Assembly: GCA_938008555.1 (NCBI GenBank)
Contig: CALLKE010000019.1
Location: forward strand, 1 to 6,642
DNA from: an uncultured Pedobacter sp.
GTDB taxonomy: Bacteria > Bacteroidota > Bacteroidia > Sphingobacteriales > Sphingobacteriaceae
Direction: 5' to 3'
DNA length: 6,642 nt
The position numbers were made by a program, and so were the translations under genes. The notes beneath the pieces were generated by a model, which ran no database searches, was not told the DNA's origin, and saw only the letters and a program-made list of their open reading frames with translations. Position 1 is the first letter of the stretch. Every line of letters starts with the position of its first letter. Shown piece after piece: positions 5,719-6,642 of the stretch.

Positions 5719-6245
5719 ACGCTTGATAACCTCTTCGTAAACCACAGCACCAGGTCATCATCAAGCGCATAGCTATTACCCGGAATTGTTGGTTCGTAAT
5801 TATAAGTAACGCCTTTGCCATCAGGAATATAGCCGCGCTTTACATAAAGTTTTTGAGCTGGTCCATATCCACCATCTTCGCCTACATATAGACCAACCCC
5901 GATGCCGATAGTATCTGATCTAGTTACAGCTTCTTTTTCAGCACGATCAAGAAGTAAGGAGCCAACACCCATTTTTCTGAATGAAGGTAATACGTTCAAA
6001 TCCATAATCTCGGGGATGCTTTGCGCTTTAAATGACGGATATTGTGATTGCCATTTTAAGGTCACATAACCGGCAAATTCGCCCTTGAAGTGAGCCACCC
6101 AAACTAATCGCTCACCTGCTTCTTGTTCCTTTAAATATCTTTCAAAAAGGGTTGCTGGTTTATTCCAGCCGATTTCGTTGAAAGCTTCAGAGATAGCTGC
6201 AATATCTTCTCTTATAAGGGGACGAATTTGAATCTGATTCTTCAT
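5715..6245 (-). CDS. GNAT family N-acetyltransferase
   Basis: A 176-residue cytoplasmic acetyl-CoA-dependent N-acetyltransferase, the size of a single GNAT domain. It starts with the family strand-helix IQIRPLIREDIAAISEAF. Motif A is EIMDLNVLPSFRKMGVGSLL (79-98) and contains R90-x-x-G93-x-G95, the acetyl-CoA pyrophosphate loop. Motif B is AQKLYVKRGYIPDG (130-143), with Tyr134 placed like the usual general acid. The acceptor is unknown; GNATs modify aminoglycosides and other drugs, amino acids, polyamines or protein N termini. The ATG forms an ATGA overlap with the upstream GNAT gene, and AGGTAAG lies upstream as ribosome-binding site. Its TGA overlaps the TPR start. It does not closely resemble its GNAT neighbour, so this is not an obvious recent duplication. 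Confidence 0.92.
   Translation of the reverse strand: MKNQIQIRPLIREDIAAISEAFNEIGWNKPATLFERYLKEQEAGERLVWVAHFKGEFAGYVTLKWQSQYPSFKAQSIPEIMDLNVLPSFRKMGVGSLLLDRAEKEAVTRSDTIGIGVGLYVGEDGGYGPAQKLYVKRGYIPDGKGVTYNYEPTIPGNSYALDDDLVLWFTKRLSSV
5730..5736 (-). promoter_or_regulatory. Shine-Dalgarno GAAGAGG deciding the TPR-gene start
   Basis: On the minus strand GAAGAGG precedes ATG 5718 by 11 bases. This is slightly long, but it is the only good anti-SD match in the region. It lies downstream of the alternative GTG 5745, so it can serve only the ATG. Confidence 0.5.
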
Positions 6246-6257
6246 AATAACTTACCT
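6242..6257 (-). repeat. Shared junction/ribosome-binding motif, copy 1 (GNAT-GNAT)
   Basis: AGGTAAGTTATTATGA combines the SD core AGG, the end of the upstream gene, its TGA and the ATG of the next gene. It is a 3-base-longer variant of the string at 4101-4114 and 4795-4808. Confidence 0.6.
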
Positions 6258-6642
6258 ACAGGAACATCATTTGGATCGGATTCATGGTTTTCGGGATCAT
6301 TAAACGGCATGCTGCAATAGCCGTTTTTGAGATAGAAGCGTAAACTGCTTTGCCTAGATTCAGCATGAATGCTTTTAACGCCAAAACTTTTCAGCCACTT
6401 TTCTATAAGCGCCAAAAATACGCTACCAGAATTTTGATTTCGCTTATACTCATCAACGGCAATGATACGAATTGCTGCTCTTTGATCTGGCCAAAACTGA
6501 ATGTGGGCGTAAGCAACGATCTCTGTGCCTTGGTACAAAACAAGATGAGCATGCTCTTCGTGGTTAAAGGTCCATGTGTAAGGATCTTCTATGCCGTGGG
6601 GACCAAAGAAATAGGTATCACGAAAATGTTTAGCAGCAGCCC
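6242..6642 (-). CDS. GNAT family N-acetyltransferase, 5' part outside the window
   Basis: The last 132 codons and stop are visible, and the frame stays open to the right edge; a TTG at 6538 is an internal Leu codon, not the start. Upstream of it the translation continues with HFRDTYFFGPHGIEDPYTW and NHEEHAHLVLYQG, which is clearly protein-like. The GNAT core follows: YAHIQFW strand, IIAVDEYKRNQNSGS (motif A), FLALIEKWLKSFG, and SSLRFYLKNGY (motif B). Motif A is irregular, reading R-N-Q-N-S-G-S where R/Q-x-x-G-x-G/A is usual. From memory, similar sequences occur as the C-terminal half of fusions with an N-terminal GrpB nucleotidyltransferase-like domain; that part would lie outside the window and is unverified. 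Its TGA overlaps the next GNAT start (ATGA). Confidence 0.85.
   Translation of the reverse strand, partial: AAAKHFRDTYFFGPHGIEDPYTWTFNHEEHAHLVLYQGTEIVAYAHIQFWPDQRAAIRIIAVDEYKRNQNSGSVFLALIEKWLKSFGVKSIHAESRQSSLRFYLKNGYCSMPFNDPENHESDPNDVPVGKLL

Larger units (their letters stand above)
1545..6642 (-). other. Probable single polycistronic operon of eight coupled genes
   Basis: Reading right to left, successive genes overlap by ATGA at 6242-6245, 5715-5718, 4795-4798, 2494-2497 and 1931-1934. The other two are separated by 7 bases (4105-4111) and 3 bases (3292-3294). No space exists for internal intergenic promoters or terminators. The products are GNAT, GNAT, TPR, cyclase, OXA, OXA, AAA_28 and VOC. 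The promoter and any earlier genes lie beyond the right edge. Transcription as one unit is inferred from spacing and strand. Confidence 0.85.

Noticed and set aside
1545..6642. Integron cassette array
   Set aside because: No attC-like imperfect palindromes or integrase are visible, and the 0-7 base junctions leave no room for attC sites.
1..6642. Insertion sequences, CRISPR array, tRNA or rRNA
   Set aside because: No transposase-like product, terminal inverted repeats, regularly spaced repeats or recognisable RNA gene sequence were seen; nearly all bases are in coding genes.

Overview
The window is about 40% G+C by eye and almost entirely coding. It looks like an accessory chromosomal stretch from a moderately AT-rich Gram-negative bacterium. 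The two class D beta-lactamases have Sec signal peptides and resemble, from memory, the OXA-12/OXA-29 (LoxA) type known from Aeromonas and Legionella, with relatives in Rickettsia. Together with the mix of GNAT, VOC, AAA-kinase and cyclase genes, this makes a Legionella-like gammaproteobacterium my best guess. That assignment is inference; there is no rRNA or housekeeping gene to anchor it.

Layout. Positions 1-130 are a non-coding or gene-edge leader with two adjacent stem-loops (50-63 and 65-94). A single plus-strand gene follows (131-1552). It encodes a two-nucleotide-binding-domain ABC-F protein whose first domain is shortened as in the antibiotic-resistance ABC-F proteins of the Vga type. 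Everything from 1545 to the right edge is one minus-strand gene train read right to left: GNAT acetyltransferase (cut by the window edge), second GNAT acetyltransferase, TPR protein, cyclase-family metal hydrolase, OXA-type beta-lactamase, second divergent OXA-type beta-lactamase, AAA_28-type P-loop ATPase, and VOC/glyoxalase-fold protein.

The minus-strand genes are packed to the limit. Five of seven junctions are 4-base ATGA stop/start overlaps, once the TPR start is corrected from GTG 5745 to ATG 5718. The other two gaps are 7 and 3 bases. Four junctions share a near-identical AGGTAA-n-TTATGA ribosome-binding/start string. This implies one polycistronic mRNA with translational coupling. Its promoter must lie right of the window, and no terminator is visible before it meets the ABC-F gene, whose 3' end it overlaps by 8 bases tail to tail.

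Functional reading. Ribosome protection (ABC-F), periplasmic beta-lactam hydrolysis (two OXA enzymes), acetyl transfer (two GNATs), a VOC protein (a fold used by fosfomycin and bleomycin resistance proteins) and a cyclase-family hydrolase together suggest an antibiotic/xenobiotic-response gene collection. Only the beta-lactamase assignment is strong at the level of reaction; the substrates of the others cannot be read from sequence. The most interesting points are the second beta-lactamase, which is changed at both places that form the hydrophobic lid over the catalytic carboxy-lysine, and the tightly coupled mixed operon itself.
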